From Blastocatellia bacterium (GTDB taxonomy: Bacteria > Acidobacteriota > Blastocatellia > Chloracidobacteriales > JADJPF01), in the NCBI GenBank assembly GCA_025057015.1, contig JANWYG010000021.1, positions 62,001 to 126,000 on the forward strand: a stretch of 64,000 bases of DNA. The letters are read 5' to 3'. Position 1 is the first letter of the stretch, and the number at the start of each line of letters is the position of its first letter. Made by a program: the position numbers and the translations under genes. Of this stretch, positions 36,533 to 46,167 are shown piece by piece. The notes under the pieces are model-generated. The model saw only the letters and a program-made list of their open reading frames with translations. It was not told where the DNA came from and searched no databases.

Positions 36533-39334
36533 TTATTTGACAAATACTTCATCCACCTTAGTAACTTTAATATTTCTGATGTTAAGCTTCATAGCACCTA
36601 TTATCGCATCTTCCTCCAAAAGCTCTTTCGGCTTAGGAGCTTCGTATTTCATCGTCGAAGGTTCATCCTTGAGTAGCGCTTCCTTTAGCCCCTCAGCATC
36701 CTTGGTAACCATCACTACAAAGAGATTTTTAGAAGAAAGGTGTCGGCGTATGGTGCTATTGACATCATCAAGCGTGAGCTTTTCAAGCTGCGAGCGCATA
36801 TAAGACGTGTACTCTCCTATGCCATAAAACTTGCTGTCTATGGCATAGCCTAGCTGTTGGTCCTGTGTAGCAGTCATCACGTAGACGTTCTTCATAAGGT
36901 ACTCGCGGATCTGCTCGAATTGCTCCTTTGTCAGACCGTTTTTTACGAGCTTATCAAGCTCATAGATAGCTATTCTGAGCGCCATTTGCGCGTTTATCGG
37001 GACTACAGGCCTTAGCCAAACTTCGAATATTTGCGATCTACGGGCTACGCCTGTCGGAGGAAAGAAGCTGTACATGCCGCCCGGAAAAGCTTCTATGTAG
37101 GCGTAATCGCCATAGTTCATACCTCGTATTTCGCGAATACGCTGATAGAGATGGCTGACCGACGAACGATGTTCACCGAACCAAGCCCTGGCAAGCCACA
37201 AAGCAGCAAAGTCAGGATGCGAGCGATTTACTTCTATCGGAAAACCAAAAGAAATAGCTGTTGCCAGCGAATCTTTCTCTATTATTTCAACTTCTATACC
37301 CTCTGGCATCCTACCTGTTACTCGCTCCATAGTAGAAGGCTTGCCCTCTGGCAGTCTGCCGATTGCGCGCTTGAGCTGAAGAAGAAAACTGTCTGGAAAA
37401 TTGCCCGAAGCTCCCACTATCAAGTTCGCCTTCGTATAGTGCTTGGCTATGAAATCTCGTACATCATCAAGCGTAATAGAGCGCAGGCCCTCTACTGTAC
37501 CCAAAGTAGTGTGACCATAAGGAGTGCCTCTGAAAATGTTTTCTTGCAACCGTTCCTTACCTAGCTCTTCTTCATTATTGCTTCGCAAGTCTTGCAGTAA
37601 AGAGTTAAGTTGATTTTCCTTCAAGCGCTGAAAGTCATCATTGCGAAATCCCGGGTCAGTCAGCTGTGCCAGCGCTACAGAGAGAAACTTATCCAGATTA
37701 TCAGCGTGTACGACTCCAGTAAAAGTCGTCATTTCCCTATCAACACTGACATCAAAACTTGCGGCTATTGGAAAATATACCTTGTTAATCTGGTCTATAG
37801 TCATTAGTTTGCTACCAGCACGAGCTATCATAGATGCAGACAGTGCCGCAAGCCCTTCCTTACCAACCGGATCGTGCATAGAGCCTACCTTAAAAGCAAT
37901 CTTGAAGTTTATCTGTGGCAAAGCTGAACGTTGCACTATTATGTCTATGTCAGGAACTGCAGTGAACTTTGCCTCATAGTCGGCTAGCTTTGGATTTGTT
38001 CTAAGCTTATCCGAGAGCGGCTCATGCGAAAGCGTAGTCACTACAAGCGCATTATCAGTTACATACTTTGCAATCACTTGGCGCAGATCCTGCGGTGTCA
38101 ACGAGTCATAAACTCTATAGAGATTGTTTACAGTTTCAAACGAGCGGTTGTAGCGAACATACCGTGCGAGCATCGCTGCTATAGCTTCTGTATTATCCAG
38201 TCGACGCAAGAAACTGTACCTAGCATTCGATTTGGCTTCATTTAGCAGTGCCTCATCAACTTCAGTAGCACGGGCCTTCGCCAAAGTTTCTATGATTAGG
38301 TCACGTACATAGACAGCATCGGCTGGGTCCTTTAATCGCGCAATGATTGTTGTGAGAGCCGGATCCTCGTTATCTGCTGCATACGCAGCTAGCAAGTCTA
38401 CTTTACGCTCCTGTTCAACAAGCCTTCTATATATTTCCGAAGTGGAGCCGAAGTAAATGCTCATAGCCATCTCTATTGCTGCATAGTCCTTTTCTACATC
38501 AGAAAACGCAGGGCTACGAAAAGCTACAGTGACTATTGGCAGCGTCTTCGTCGGCCAACTTACATGCTCATATATCGGAGCTTTCTGAGGCGGCTCTTGG
38601 GGTATCTGCACGCGATAAGTACCGGGCTGCCACTTAGCCCAATACTTTTCCACAAGCGCGATGACTTCGTTAGGCTCGACATCGCCTGCAACTATTATCG
38701 CTGTGTTCTCTGGCCTATACCATCGATCGAAAAACACTTTTGAATACTCGAACTGGTTTGGCATGTCTTCGATATCTTTCAGAAAACCTATCGTAGTGTG
38801 CTTGTAGGTATGTACCTGGAAAGCACTGTTTTGTTGCACTTCAAGCAGCTTCATAATAGGGTTGGCTATGCTTTTGTTGTATTCACCAAGCACAGCTCGG
38901 GCCTCAGTTTTGAAGTCTTCCTCCGAATAATCGAGGTTCATAAACCTGTCGGCTTCTATCTTCAGCATCAATTCGAGATCTTCTTTTGCAAAAGTAGTGT
39001 GATAATTTGTATAGTCATCCGTAGTATAGGCATTTTGCCTTGCACCTATCTTAGTGAGTATCTCTTGATATTTGTCAGCCGGATATTGTTTAGTTCCGCG
39101 AAACATCATGTGCTCGAAAAAATGTGCAAATCCCGATTTGCCAGGCTCTATTTCGTTTCTCGATCCAGTTTTCACTGGTATTTGCAATGAAACTATATTC
39201 GGAAAGCCCGTGGGAACGACTATTACCTTTAGTCCGTTTGGAAGTGTTTTCTCAGTAGCCTTTAGTGGCAAGATTTCTCTTTGAGCCCAAACCGTTATAG
39301 AAAGTACCATCGTCAACAAAAAAATGCTGCGCAA
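36533..39334 (-). CDS. M16-family zinc metallopeptidase, exported, two-domain
   Basis: A 933-residue pitrilysin-family peptidase. HFFEH (His71, Glu74, His75) with a downstream Glu in EARAVLGEYNKS forms the inverted zinc site. The second half repeats the M16 fold (INFKIAFKVGSMHDPVGKEG) but has no HxxEH, as is normal for the inactive partner domain. The signal peptide is RSIFLLTMVLSITVWAQ. I place the start at TTG 39334, seven bases after GGAGG; a GTG at 39340 is too close to the site and the TTG-independent extension to 39430 would bury the signal. It should degrade peptides in the periplasm. Confidence 0.88.
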   Translation of the reverse strand: MRSIFLLTMVLSITVWAQREILPLKATEKTLPNGLKVIVVPTGFPNIVSLQIPVKTGSRNEIEPGKSGFAHFFEHMMFRGTKQYPADKYQEILTKIGARQNAYTTDDYTNYHTTFAKEDLELMLKIEADRFMNLDYSEEDFKTEARAVLGEYNKSIANPIMKLLEVQQNSAFQVHTYKHTTIGFLKDIEDMPNQFEYSKVFFDRWYRPENTAIIVAGDVEPNEVIALVEKYWAKWQPGTYRVQIPQEPPQKAPIYEHVSWPTKTLPIVTVAFRSPAFSDVEKDYAAIEMAMSIYFGSTSEIYRRLVEQERKVDLLAAYAADNEDPALTTIIARLKDPADAVYVRDLIIETLAKARATEVDEALLNEAKSNARYSFLRRLDNTEAIAAMLARYVRYNRSFETVNNLYRVYDSLTPQDLRQVIAKYVTDNALVVTTLSHEPLSDKLRTNPKLADYEAKFTAVPDIDIIVQRSALPQINFKIAFKVGSMHDPVGKEGLAALSASMIARAGSKLMTIDQINKVYFPIAASFDVSVDREMTTFTGVVHADNLDKFLSVALAQLTDPGFRNDDFQRLKENQLNSLLQDLRSNNEEELGKERLQENIFRGTPYGHTTLGTVEGLRSITLDDVRDFIAKHYTKANLIVGASGNFPDSFLLQLKRAIGRLPEGKPSTMERVTGRMPEGIEVEIIEKDSLATAISFGFPIEVNRSHPDFAALWLARAWFGEHRSSVSHLYQRIREIRGMNYGDYAYIEAFPGGMYSFFPPTGVARRSQIFEVWLRPVVPINAQMALRIAIYELDKLVKNGLTKEQFEQIREYLMKNVYVMTATQDQQLGYAIDSKFYGIGEYTSYMRSQLEKLTLDDVNSTIRRHLSSKNLFVVMVTKDAEGLKEALLKDEPSTMKYEAPKPKELLEEDAIIGAMKLNIRNIKVTKVDEVFVK

Positions 39335-39435
39335 GGTCACACCTCCCCCAAAGCACCTATTGCTACTGCTAGACTTTAGCAGGAAAGTTTGAGGATATGT
39401 TATCCGCCATATAAAGTTCAATAGCCACAAGCAAG

Positions 39436-39723
39436 ATGATGCAATCAGGCTGTAAGCTGTGGTACTCTAATGCCGTGGCAAATCCAAAGCGTAGTCGTAG
39501 AACGATCCAGCAGCAGCTAGATTACGTCTGGCACTGCCTCTACTTTATAGAGGTTGAAGAAGAGCTCACCGTACAACAGATCCTCGAGTGCCTAAGCGAA
39601 GCCGAGCTTTACCTTTCTCAGCTCAAACAGCGGCGACTTACTTCAACTCAGCGTGAGCGGCTTGCACGCCTTGAACGCTGGATAAACTGCTTTGATAAAA
39701 AAGTTCTCTACGACCAATTGTGA
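39436..39723 (+). CDS. Small helical protein, function unknown
   Basis: A protein of up to 95 residues. The body is helical and Glu/Gln/Arg-rich (SRRTIQQQLDYVWHCLYFIE, then a Leu/Gln heptad-like run). The start is uncertain: ATG at 39436 or GTG at 39475 (giving an N-terminus ANPKRSRR); neither has a Shine-Dalgarno site. Its stop is followed within 12 bases by the next small gene, so the two form a pair. No homology recognised; the paired layout hints at a small complex. Confidence 0.5.
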   Translation: MMQSGCKLWYSNAVANPKRSRRTIQQQLDYVWHCLYFIEVEEELTVQQILECLSEAELYLSQLKQRRLTSTQRERLARLERWINCFDKKVLYDQL

Positions 39724-39734
39724 GGGAAAAGAAA

Positions 39735-39947
39735 ATGAAAGAGTTATTGAAACAGCTCCAAGAAGAATTCCAAAGAGACGCAGAAGCGCTTTCTACGCTT
39801 CAGGCAATATATGCCGAACGAGTACGCCAGATACGAACGAACAGATCTCTTCCCCCGGACATACAACAACGCTTCCTAGCAGAATGGGATCAGTTTTACA
39901 ACCAACGGGTAAAGGAAATCTTTACGCCTAGAGACTCACAAAGCTAG
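39735..39947 (+). CDS. Small helical coiled-coil-like protein, function unknown
   Basis: A 70-residue, highly charged, probably alpha-helical protein (MKELLKQLQEEFQRDAEAL). ATG 39735 follows GAGGG and is preferred over a GTG at 39720 that overlaps the previous stop. It is paired with the 39436 gene and is followed by a YihY-family gene. No domain recognised. Confidence 0.6.
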   Translation: MKELLKQLQEEFQRDAEALSTLQAIYAERVRQIRTNRSLPPDIQQRFLAEWDQFYNQRVKEIFTPRDSQS

Positions 39948-39995
39948 GCCTTACATCCCTCGACGCTATGCTCTGCAGCTATTATACTTGTTTAT

Positions 39996-40850
39996 GTGAC
40001 AAATGAGACACTGCAAACTATAACAGTCCGTCTGACTACAAGGGCTAAGGCAATAAGAAGCAGCGTCTTGAAATCACTGATAGAAGTAAGTAGTGTAGAA
40101 AACTACACTCATGCCTCAGCTATTGCTTTCAATGCCCTACTTTCATTTTTCCCCTTCGTGATTCTAGTACTTCTGGTGTGCCAAAAAATACTCCGCTGGC
40201 AAGACGGATACGAGATGATATTAAAACTTCTCAAGGATTACTATTTACCTACAGGAAGTGATTTCATCACTCGCAATCTACGTATAGTAGTCGCAAACAA
40301 TAAAGCGGCAGCGTTATCACTCATATCGCTTGTGTTTACAAGTGCAGGGATGTTTACTCCCATAGAACTCGCACTTAACCGCGCATGGCAAGTAGAAAAC
40401 CAACGAGCATTTTGGAAAAGTCAGCTACTTGCCATAGTCCTTGTCCTAGCTTGTGCCATAATAGTACTTGCGCCAATCTACTTGGCTGTACAAACAGAAC
40501 AGCTCTTAGTAGCTACCGTAGCAAAATGGAAGAAACTTTTTAAAATAGTCTTTACGATAGCAGTCAAAATGCTGACACTACCACCTACGATCATGATCTT
40601 TTTTCTAGTATACTATTTGCTGCCTAACAGGCGAGTTCCTCTGCTACGAGTATTATCGACAGCAGTCTTTGTCGGTATAGTCTGGGAAATACTAAAAATG
40701 GCCTTTACTAGGGCGTTGCCACTACTAGACCTTCCCAAAATATACGGCCCTTTCGCTATAAGCGTTGCTTTAGTTACTTGGGCATTTCTATCTGCAATAG
40801 TTTTGCTATTTGGAGCAATATTATCAGCTAGATGGCCAGAATCAAAATAA
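39996..40850 (+). CDS. YihY/BrkB-family inner-membrane protein
   Basis: A 284-residue protein with six predicted membrane helices. The family signature YTHASAIAFNALLSFFPFVIL, the central SAGMFTPIELALNRAW and the final AISVALVTWAFLSAIVLLFGA are present. Older annotation calls members ribonuclease BN, which is wrong for this family; the real function is unresolved, with export or permeability roles proposed. The GTG start lies about eight bases after a TATACT box, so the message may be nearly leaderless. The 3' end overlaps the TMTC-like gene by 19 bp. Confidence 0.82.
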   Translation: MTNETLQTITVRLTTRAKAIRSSVLKSLIEVSSVENYTHASAIAFNALLSFFPFVILVLLVCQKILRWQDGYEMILKLLKDYYLPTGSDFITRNLRIVVANNKAAALSLISLVFTSAGMFTPIELALNRAWQVENQRAFWKSQLLAIVLVLACAIIVLAPIYLAVQTEQLLVATVAKWKKLFKIVFTIAVKMLTLPPTIMIFFLVYYLLPNRRVPLLRVLSTAVFVGIVWEILKMAFTRALPLLDLPKIYGPFAISVALVTWAFLSAIVLLFGAILSARWPESK

Positions 40851-42841
40851 GAATGTTTAGCTTGCAGGATCAGGATAAAGACTATAGGGTATATATTTTA
40901 TTCTTTGTAGTTGCTTTTCTATGCTATGCAAATAGTCTAACAGGAGAGTTATTAAGCGACGACATTATTCTCGTTGTGCGCAATCTAAATGCGCATCATT
41001 TTTCAACACTATATAAGCTTTTTTTACAAAATAGTTTCCATACAATAGTTGATGACGGAACATACAGGCCTATCAGCAATCTAACTTTCGGTTTCAACTA
41101 CCTCATACATGGTGAGCATACCTTTGGCTACCACTTAGTCAACACGCTGCTACATGGAATAAATGCAGTACTACTCTATGAACTAACGCTACAAATAACC
41201 AAAAAACCATTCTTGGCGTTTGGATGTTCGATCATCTTTCTCGTACATCCTGTGAGGGTAGAAGCAGTATCTTTCATCTCTGCTAGACACGAGCCCTTGG
41301 CAGCACTCTTTAGCTTCCTTGCCATTAGGACCTACTACAGCCGACGCTTAGCCTTGTCAGCCCTAATGTTTGCACTTGGGCTACTTAGCAAGGAATCTGC
41401 TATAGTCCTGCCTGGAGTAATCTTATTGTTAGATGCGTACATCGATCGTAAGCCACCGTCAATTTGGCTTAAGCAGCGTCTACTACCGGTGGCAGTATAT
41501 GCCGGAGTAACTGTTGCGTATTTAGCAGTCCGATATGCTGTGCTTGGAAAGCTCACCGTACCGATAGAAAATACGGTGTTTAAGACAGCTCCTTTGATGA
41601 CTAGAGTACTCACTATGGCAGACGGCTTTCTGGAGTACTTTAGGCTACTAGTCTGGCCAGTAACGTTACGCTTCGAGTATGATTTCAGCATCATCCCTCC
41701 ACAGAACGCTCTTACACTTGCTGCGGTCACTAAGGTAGCTTTGATTATTGCTGTACTAGCTTTTGGTATAGCGATATTCAGCAGGTTAAAAACTATCTCT
41801 TTCAGCATACTCTTCTTCTTCCTTACTCTGTCTACTGTCTCGAACATACTTACTCCAACGGGTATACTCATAGCCGAGCGGGTTTTATACATACCAGCTA
41901 TAAGTTTTGGACTGATAGTTTGTTATTTTCTCGACAAGCTTTATAGCAGTAATTTGCGCAAGCTTGCTATAGTAATTCTTATAGTTATATCGGGAGCATT
42001 TGCTACAAGAACTATTTTGCGTAACCGCGATTGGCAAAGCAGAGAAGCTTACATAGCTGCTTTTGTACGTGACGTACCAAACTCACCTAAGAGTGCTTTA
42101 CTTGATGGCTATAGAAAACTAGAAAGTGGTGATATCAAAGGTGCGGAGCAAGCTTTTCTAAGAGTAATAGAACTTGAACCAACCAGTGCAGGCTCTTACG
42201 TGATATTAGGAGACTTTTATTCCAAACAGCTCAAGTTAGATCAGTCTCGTGCTCTATATGAAAAAGCACTAAGTATTGCTTCACAGGATGCTACAGCGCT
42301 ACTTGGCCTTGCTAGACTTGATATCCTAGAAGGAAACTACACAAAAGCGCTACAACTTTTGGAGAAAGTGCAAGAGAAAATACCAGACAGTGAGTTTGTA
42401 TTCTACGATGCTGCATATGCTTGCTACCAGCTAGAACAGTTAGACAAGGCAAAAGAGTACCTGCAGAAAGCTTTTGCGATTAACAAAAACCAACCGACAA
42501 TCCTGCTCCTAGCAGCAAGAGTAGCTATTAAACAAAGAGATTTTAATCTAGCAGAAACGACTTTAGCTGAGGTAAAAGCATTAGATCCAGAAAATGCTGA
42601 GTATTATATCGTGCGTGGCTTATTAGAGCTTGCTCGACAAAGATACGAAGCAGCGCTGGATGCTTTTGATCAAGCAAGGCGTGGCCAGATTAACTCAGCT
42701 GAACTTAACTATGCCACCGCCCTCGCATTCTTTTACCAAAACAAATTCACCTTAGCGCGCAAGTTCTTACAAGACACGCTTCGCTTACAACCCAATCACA
42801 GTGCTGCAGCGGAGCTACTACAAAAACTACCTAAACAGTAA
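40832..42841 (+). CDS. TMTC-like membrane glycosyltransferase with TPR tail
   Basis: A 669-residue protein. The N-terminal half (~20-390) is a polytopic GT-C-like membrane domain with the acidic DD pair in LLSDDIILVVRN, a loop TYRPISNLTFGFNYLIHG and a lumenal HPVRVEAVSFISARHE, as in the TMTC O-mannosyltransferase family. The C-terminal ~250 residues are six or so TPRs (GDIKGAEQAFLRVIELEPTS). Such proteins probably glycosylate secreted proteins using polyprenyl-phosphate mannose. ATG 40832 overlaps the YihY gene; ATG 40853 is an alternative. The tail overlaps the convergent radical SAM gene by 11 bp. Confidence 0.75.
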   Translation: MARIKIRMFSLQDQDKDYRVYILFFVVAFLCYANSLTGELLSDDIILVVRNLNAHHFSTLYKLFLQNSFHTIVDDGTYRPISNLTFGFNYLIHGEHTFGYHLVNTLLHGINAVLLYELTLQITKKPFLAFGCSIIFLVHPVRVEAVSFISARHEPLAALFSFLAIRTYYSRRLALSALMFALGLLSKESAIVLPGVILLLDAYIDRKPPSIWLKQRLLPVAVYAGVTVAYLAVRYAVLGKLTVPIENTVFKTAPLMTRVLTMADGFLEYFRLLVWPVTLRFEYDFSIIPPQNALTLAAVTKVALIIAVLAFGIAIFSRLKTISFSILFFFLTLSTVSNILTPTGILIAERVLYIPAISFGLIVCYFLDKLYSSNLRKLAIVILIVISGAFATRTILRNRDWQSREAYIAAFVRDVPNSPKSALLDGYRKLESGDIKGAEQAFLRVIELEPTSAGSYVILGDFYSKQLKLDQSRALYEKALSIASQDATALLGLARLDILEGNYTKALQLLEKVQEKIPDSEFVFYDAAYACYQLEQLDKAKEYLQKAFAINKNQPTILLLAARVAIKQRDFNLAETTLAEVKALDPENAEYYIVRGLLELARQRYEAALDAFDQARRGQINSAELNYATALAFFYQNKFTLARKFLQDTLRLQPNHSAAAELLQKLPKQ

Positions 42842-44486
42842 GCACCGGCAACTGTGGACGCAATCTGTGTTCTGGCACTTCAACTTTATCAGGCACTTTG
42901 TACTTCGGAGGTCTGTTGCTACTAAAGTCCAGATAGAGTTTCCCTCGCATCCACCGCTCTGGAAAGTGAGCTAACCTATAGAGCGGATATTTCATACCTT
43001 TTCCAAAGAGCTTTCGACCGAGCAAATAGTAATATATCGGTATACCTATGGCAAACTTCAGTTTTGTGTGTAAGTAATCGTAGTAGAAGTCCAGGTTATA
43101 CCTCCAGCAAGTGAAGAAAAATTCCCACTGAAGGTCTGTTAGTTTGACGAACTTAGCGCTTTCTTTATCTTCTAGCCTAGTATCCTCAAGCGGCACAAAC
43201 AGCGTAGGAACGACACACCATTTAGAGCCTTTCAATGCATACAGCAACTCGAGCGACTCCTTAGTATCCTCTTCAGTCTCTCCAGGCAAGCCTACTATCC
43301 AGGTACAGAAGGGAAACCAGTTGTTCTTATTCAGTATTTCCATTCCTTTCAATATAACATCTGGCCATTGCTCAGGTCTGAAAGGATAGCACTTGCCCTT
43401 CATATATTGCTTGAAGAGCCTTACAGAAGCTGTCTCAATTCCCACAAACAGATTAGCATAGCGCTTCTCTGGGTGTGTAGACTTCTTGTGCCTGTGCAGA
43501 CTTTTATTTACTGCTACCTCAGACAGCTCTTCTATCATATTAGGTTCGAGCACTACCGGGGCCATAGTCCCATGGGTCAACAGCACATGCTCGACACCTG
43601 GTACAGAGGCTACAGCCTGCAACATTCTTTTTATTGCAGGAACATTAGTCTGAAACCGCGGCCCTTGCTCATACAAAAACAGATCTTCTGTAGTCAACAG
43701 TATCGTGTCAGCTCCTTCAGCCACTTGTACTCGAGTGTTCTCTATTATGTGTTCAAGTGGCAAGGACTTACCTGCCCTAAGCGCTACAGAACAGAACTGA
43801 CAACCACGACCGCATCCGCGCGTGATCTCTACCACGCCGAACGTCGCCCGGTGCTTTATAGTAGGTATCTTACTTAGCTTGGGACTGTGACATTCGACGC
43901 GTCTAGGCAATTGCTCTCCTCTTACCGCTGCCTCGAACAACTCTACAACCACATCCTCAGCTTCCCCATCCACTATACAATCGATACCCCATGCGTCTTG
44001 TAGATTCTTCTTTTCTATCTGCCAAGACCCAGGCCCACCAACTATAATCTTAATGTGATCTTTATGCTTCTTCAGTGCAGGATGCAAAATAAGCTTCCTA
44101 AACTCGGTAGCATTTACAGGCTCGACATCCCTGCCATAAAACTGAGCGTAGACATCGGTCGCAAAAGTTATTCCTAAAGGATTATGAGCATGTATGCCCA
44201 CAACCTTAGTGTCAGGCCCTACGAACAGGTCAAGCTGCTCCGGATAACACACTGCTACATTCTCTTCGCCGAAATGATCCACCAACAGCGATTCTACTAC
44301 TCTGAGGCCGTTAGGTACATATTTGGCCTGTCCATCAGGATTAACCTCATTTTTAACTGATATATCCGAAATAAAACGAGCATATTGCGTGGGCAACGTA
44401 GCAAGAAGCATTTGCCGCCAAGTGCTCTTCATGTACTCCGAAGACTCTGAGTTGCTAGCAGCAAGTACTATGGTTCTCCCTCTCAT
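42831..44486 (-). CDS. B12-binding-type radical SAM protein, membrane-associated
   Basis: A 551-residue radical SAM enzyme. Residues ~60-190 look like a degenerate cobalamin-binding Rossmann domain (KVVGIHAHNPLGITFATDVY, IIVGGPGSWQIE), lacking the DxHxxG base-off motif. Cys225, Cys229 and Cys232 (GCGRGCQFC) ligate the 4Fe-4S cluster. The C-terminal ~90 residues hold hydrophobic, aromatic-rich segments (IPIYYYLLGRKLFGKG, with a basic PERWMRGK), which suggests contact with the membrane. The ATG follows GGGGAGG. Known class B radical SAM enzymes include hopanoid, bacteriochlorophyll and membrane-spanning-lipid enzymes; a lipid substrate is plausible but unproven. Confidence 0.8.
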   Translation of the reverse strand: MRGRTIVLAASNSESSEYMKSTWRQMLLATLPTQYARFISDISVKNEVNPDGQAKYVPNGLRVVESLLVDHFGEENVAVCYPEQLDLFVGPDTKVVGIHAHNPLGITFATDVYAQFYGRDVEPVNATEFRKLILHPALKKHKDHIKIIVGGPGSWQIEKKNLQDAWGIDCIVDGEAEDVVVELFEAAVRGEQLPRRVECHSPKLSKIPTIKHRATFGVVEITRGCGRGCQFCSVALRAGKSLPLEHIIENTRVQVAEGADTILLTTEDLFLYEQGPRFQTNVPAIKRMLQAVASVPGVEHVLLTHGTMAPVVLEPNMIEELSEVAVNKSLHRHKKSTHPEKRYANLFVGIETASVRLFKQYMKGKCYPFRPEQWPDVILKGMEILNKNNWFPFCTWIVGLPGETEEDTKESLELLYALKGSKWCVVPTLFVPLEDTRLEDKESAKFVKLTDLQWEFFFTCWRYNLDFYYDYLHTKLKFAIGIPIYYYLLGRKLFGKGMKYPLYRLAHFPERWMRGKLYLDFSSNRPPKYKVPDKVEVPEHRLRPQLPVLTV

Positions 44487-44531
44487 CTAGCCTCCCCTGA
44501 TTGACGTGAGTCTGATACTGTCAGTGTAGAC

Positions 44532-44559
44532 ATTATATTGAGCCAGCCTACACAGACAA
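44532..44559 (-). promoter_or_regulatory. Consensus-like promoter for the B12 radical SAM gene
   Basis: On the reverse strand TTGTCT and a perfect TATAAT are separated by 16 bases. Transcription would start near 44525, about 40 bases ahead of the ATG at 44486, and the leader holds GGGGAGG. Confidence 0.6.
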
Positions 44560-44569
44560 AGAAAAATGT

Positions 44570-45319
44570 TTACCACCTGCGACGGATGTAAATGCGTCCA
44601 AACTTGTCCCAGAAAATATCATATTCAGGCTCGCGGTAATCACGCTTCGCAAACAAGTACACAGTAGCCAGTCCAGCAACAAATCCTCCTATATGCGCCC
44701 ACCAAGCAACACCGCCAGTCTGCGCAGTCTCAGCTAAACTTAGCGTGCCTAACACAAACTGCTGCAAAAACCATATACCTAGAAAGATAAAAGCTGGCAC
44801 TTCTATGAATTCCAGAAAGACGAAAATTGGTATCATCACTAGCACTCTTGACCGTGGATAAAGCAGTATATAAGCTCCTAAGACACCAGCTATGGCTCCA
44901 CTAGCACCAAGGCTAGGTATACTAGATGTCGGTTCACTCAATATATGCGCTGCGCTGGCCACCAATCCACACAGTAAGTAAAACAAAACATAACGAAAGT
45001 GCCCCATCCGATCTTCCACGTTATCGCCGAATATCCATAGATAAACCATATTACCTATCAGATGTAACCATCCACCATGCAAGAACATAGAGGTAAACAG
45101 CGGTAGCCAAAGCTCTGGTTCATACAGTATCCATTCAGGGTGACCTTTCATGACCGCCCAATAGTATTTGGCCGGCACTACAGCAAAAGACCTAAAAAAC
45201 TCATCCAACCTGTCTCCTAGCGATAACTCGAAGATAAATGCAACGATGTTTATTGCTATTAAACAGACGTTGACGATGGGATAGGTACGAGACGGTATGC
45301 TGTCTTTTATAGGGATCAT
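44570..45319 (-). CDS. Rhomboid-family intramembrane serine protease
   Basis: A 249-residue polytopic protease that cleaves transmembrane substrates. Six helices are visible. The catalytic dyad is Ser140 in GASGAIAGV and His209 in WWAHIGGFVAG. The oxyanion residues His81 and Asn90 fit HGGWLHLIGN. The short N-terminus (MIPIKDSIPSRTYPIVN) is characteristic of a common bacterial subtype. It lies downstream of the cytochrome/phosphoesterase operon and upstream of the radical SAM gene, but both have their own leaders. Substrates unknown. Confidence 0.93.
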   Translation of the reverse strand: MIPIKDSIPSRTYPIVNVCLIAINIVAFIFELSLGDRLDEFFRSFAVVPAKYYWAVMKGHPEWILYEPELWLPLFTSMFLHGGWLHLIGNMVYLWIFGDNVEDRMGHFRYVLFYLLCGLVASAAHILSEPTSSIPSLGASGAIAGVLGAYILLYPRSRVLVMIPIFVFLEFIEVPAFIFLGIWFLQQFVLGTLSLAETAQTGGVAWWAHIGGFVAGLATVYLFAKRDYREPEYDIFWDKFGRIYIRRRW

Positions 45320-45464
45320 CTGCTAAGCTCTCAATAGTCTATTAGCTAAGCAGTATAACATACCGTCCGTAGTACAGTATCCTGAAGGCGTTAAGTAGTG
45401 CACGTCAGCACCTTTTCTTCCTCAAAACAAAGTAGCAAATACTCAAAAGAGCATCACTTTGAAA

Positions 45465-46151
45465 CTAATGCTTACCATACTCCATAGGTACACCTTTACG
45501 CTGTGACATAATATAAGCTTCCAGAGCACGCATCTTTGGATCGTCAGGCTCTAGCTTTTTACCACGCGAAGGATTCTCTATGCACCAGTTGATCATGTCG
45601 CGCAGCAGCGCCACACGCTGCAACTGTATCTGATATTTCGGATACGTTTCTGGATGGGTGTTTGCAGCATTCGGATGACACATAGCGCAAGAGACACCAT
45701 TGGTGCTACCTATGAGCTGATCATCGTGAAAAATCTGGTCACCATAGTCTATGAGCTTTTTAAGTTCCCGCTCCCACATCTGTATGTCGCGCTTGGTAAA
45801 CTCATAAGTCTGTTTTTCCTGCTTTACAGATTCGTCACCCGCTTTAGCCTGAGCTTTCTGCTGAGCTTTCTTCTTACCCTCTTGGTATTCCTTCGTCCAA
45901 GCTGCTGCAACAGCCGGTGGCTGCTTTGCAAGCCACTTGGCCATCAGTTCGTTAGTTACAGCTTCGGCTTCAGAGCGGCTCAATCGTTCGTTTGGTAAAC
46001 GTCCTTCAAGTTGCACGTAAGTCTCACCATCACACAGTTTTACTGTCATTACCTTGTCTTCATCCTTCACCGAAGGATGCTGCTGCGCATTAACTACATA
46101 AAAAGCAAGCAACAGCAGCAGCACCACAAGTACCTTTAACTTTTTCTCCAT
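45465..46151 (-). CDS. Periplasmic monoheme cytochrome c-type protein
   Basis: A 228-residue exported protein. The signal peptide is KKLKVLVVLLLLLAFYVVNA. A single CxxCH heme site (CAMCHPNAANTH) sits near residue 153. A Lys/Gln/Ala-rich, charged helical region precedes the heme (~85-120). I start at ATG 46151, six bases after GGAGG. It is the last of three genes running from the diheme peroxidase through a metallophosphoesterase, so it is a plausible electron donor for the peroxidase. The heme is one of three in the operon. Confidence 0.85.
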   Translation of the reverse strand: MEKKLKVLVVLLLLLAFYVVNAQQHPSVKDEDKVMTVKLCDGETYVQLEGRLPNERLSRSEAEAVTNELMAKWLAKQPPAVAAAWTKEYQEGKKKAQQKAQAKAGDESVKQEKQTYEFTKRDIQMWERELKKLIDYGDQIFHDDQLIGSTNGVSCAMCHPNAANTHPETYPKYQIQLQRVALLRDMINWCIENPSRGKKLEPDDPKMRALEAYIMSQRKGVPMEYGKH

Positions 46152-46167
46152 CCTTCGCCTCCTAAAG

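Noticed and set aside
37031-37564. 177-codon plus-strand frame opposite the M16 peptidase
   Set aside because: No motif, no ribosome site, and fully inside a gene with HxxEH on the opposite strand.
39996-40850. YihY-family protein as ribonuclease BN
   Set aside because: Family annotation as an RNase is an old error; the sequence is six membrane helices without nuclease motif.
41335-41892. 185-codon reverse frame inside the TMTC-like gene
   Set aside because: The other strand holds membrane helices and TPRs in frame; this is its shadow.
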